DNA from: Tannerella sp.
GTDB lineage: Bacteria; Bacteroidota; Bacteroidia; Bacteroidales; Tannerellaceae
Reading direction: 5' to 3'
Length of the DNA stretch: 7,229 nt
Assembly: GCA_031259505.1 (NCBI GenBank)
Contig: JAIRLL010000391.1
Location: forward strand, 1-7,229
The first letter of the stretch is position 1, and every line of letters starts with the position of its first letter. The position numbers and the translations under genes were made by a program. Positions 7,130 through 7,229 of this stretch are shown one piece after another. The notes below the pieces were generated by a model. That model had not been told where the DNA came from. It saw nothing but the letters and a program-made list of their open reading frames with translations, and did no database searches.

Positions 7130-7179
7130 AGAGCGTATCCGGCGTCATCTTTTTTTTGCGTTGCCATGCGAAAATAATT

Positions 7180-7209
7180 TTTGTATGATTATAAAAAGCG
7201 CTAACTTTA
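7180..7209 (+). promoter_or_regulatory. Bacteroidales-type promoter boxes facing out of the window
   Basis: TTTG at 7180-7183 and TAACTTTA at 7202-7209 are separated by 18 bases. They fit the -33 TTTG and -7 TAnnTTTG layout of Bacteroidota, with one mismatch (final A for G). The surrounding AT-rich sequence contrasts with the GC-rich genes. The transcription start would fall near 7215, so the product begins beyond the window end and cannot be named. Confidence 0.5.
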
Positions 7210-7229
7210 CAGCAAAAATACGGAAGACA

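Larger units (their letters stand above)
6899..7148. repeat. Cluster of alternating palindromic repeat units
   Basis: Four copies of one short unit alternate in orientation. Unit D (+, degenerate, about 6899-6922) ends GCAATCC. Unit A (-) is 6941-6971, unit B (+) is 7006-7030, and unit C (-) is 7092-7129. The core reads GTCATTGCGAGGC, then ACGAAGCAATCC in the + orientation. It resembles a dispersed intergenic palindrome (GTCATTGCGAGG...GAAGCAATCC) that I recall from many bacterial genomes. A fifth, truncated start may lie at 7138-7148, where TCCGGCGTCAT repeats 7000-7010 exactly. TCCGGATTGCTTC occurs at both 6938-6950 and 7089-7101. Unit lengths differ (31, 25 and 38 bases for A, B, C), so this is not a CRISPR array. 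Confidence 0.8.
6768..7229. other. Gene-poor tail with ORF remnant, palindromic repeats and outward promoter
   Basis: These 462 bases hold no intact gene that I can support. From left to right: the ORF remnant to 6884; a short palindrome AGAACAGTTCT (6886-6896); the alternating repeat cluster (about 6899-7148); a run of T (7150-7157); and promoter-like boxes near the window end. The ORFs predicted across it have the repetitive composition of the palindromes and match no family I know. No convincing terminator of the GH2 gene is seen before the repeats, so the repeat hairpins plus the T run may serve that role. Confidence 0.6.

Noticed and set aside
6899..7148. CRISPR array
   Set aside because: The units alternate in orientation, differ in length and are separated by uneven palindromic spacers; no cas gene is near.

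Overview
The window looks like a GC-rich member of the Bacteroidales (phylum Bacteroidota). Three things point there: promoter-like boxes of the TAnnTTTG type instead of a sigma-70 -10 box, mostly weak Shine-Dalgarno sequences, and proteins that read like Bacteroidales versions (for example the VVAFRMLP segment of the formyltransferase). No ribosomal RNA or other taxonomic marker is present, so the genus is left open. All recognised genes are on the + strand.

Layout. 1-1107: 3' part of a polyprenyl-phosphate sugar-1-phosphate transferase that starts exopolysaccharide or capsule repeat units; its 5' end lies outside the window. 1107-2909: a ClC-family anion channel or antiporter with two C-terminal CBS domains; its start overlaps the stop of the previous gene. 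2982-3965: fmt, methionyl-tRNA formyltransferase, 72 bases further on. These three have no visible promoter or terminator between them and are probably co-transcribed, although their functions are unrelated. A terminator-like hairpin follows fmt (4001-4031), and a Bacteroidales-type promoter box (4057-4064) starts a separate unit. 4107-6767: a secreted, multidomain glycoside hydrolase family 2 enzyme of the exo-beta-glucosaminidase / mannosylglycoprotein endo-beta-mannosidase type.

6768-7229 is a gene-poor tail of 462 bases. It holds a short coding remnant (6768-6884) that resembles the C-terminus of an Rpn-type PD-(D/E)XK nuclease/transposase. Next comes a cluster of alternating palindromic repeat units (about 6899-7148) that can fold into two mutually exclusive large hairpins. 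At the end is a promoter-like pair of boxes (7180-7209) pointing out of the window.

The coding part is well-known housekeeping, envelope and glycan-degradation biology. No new defence or mobile system was found. The least explained material is the repeat cluster with its decayed ORF, followed by the substituted ion-pathway residues of the ClC protein and the glycan specificity of the GH2 enzyme.
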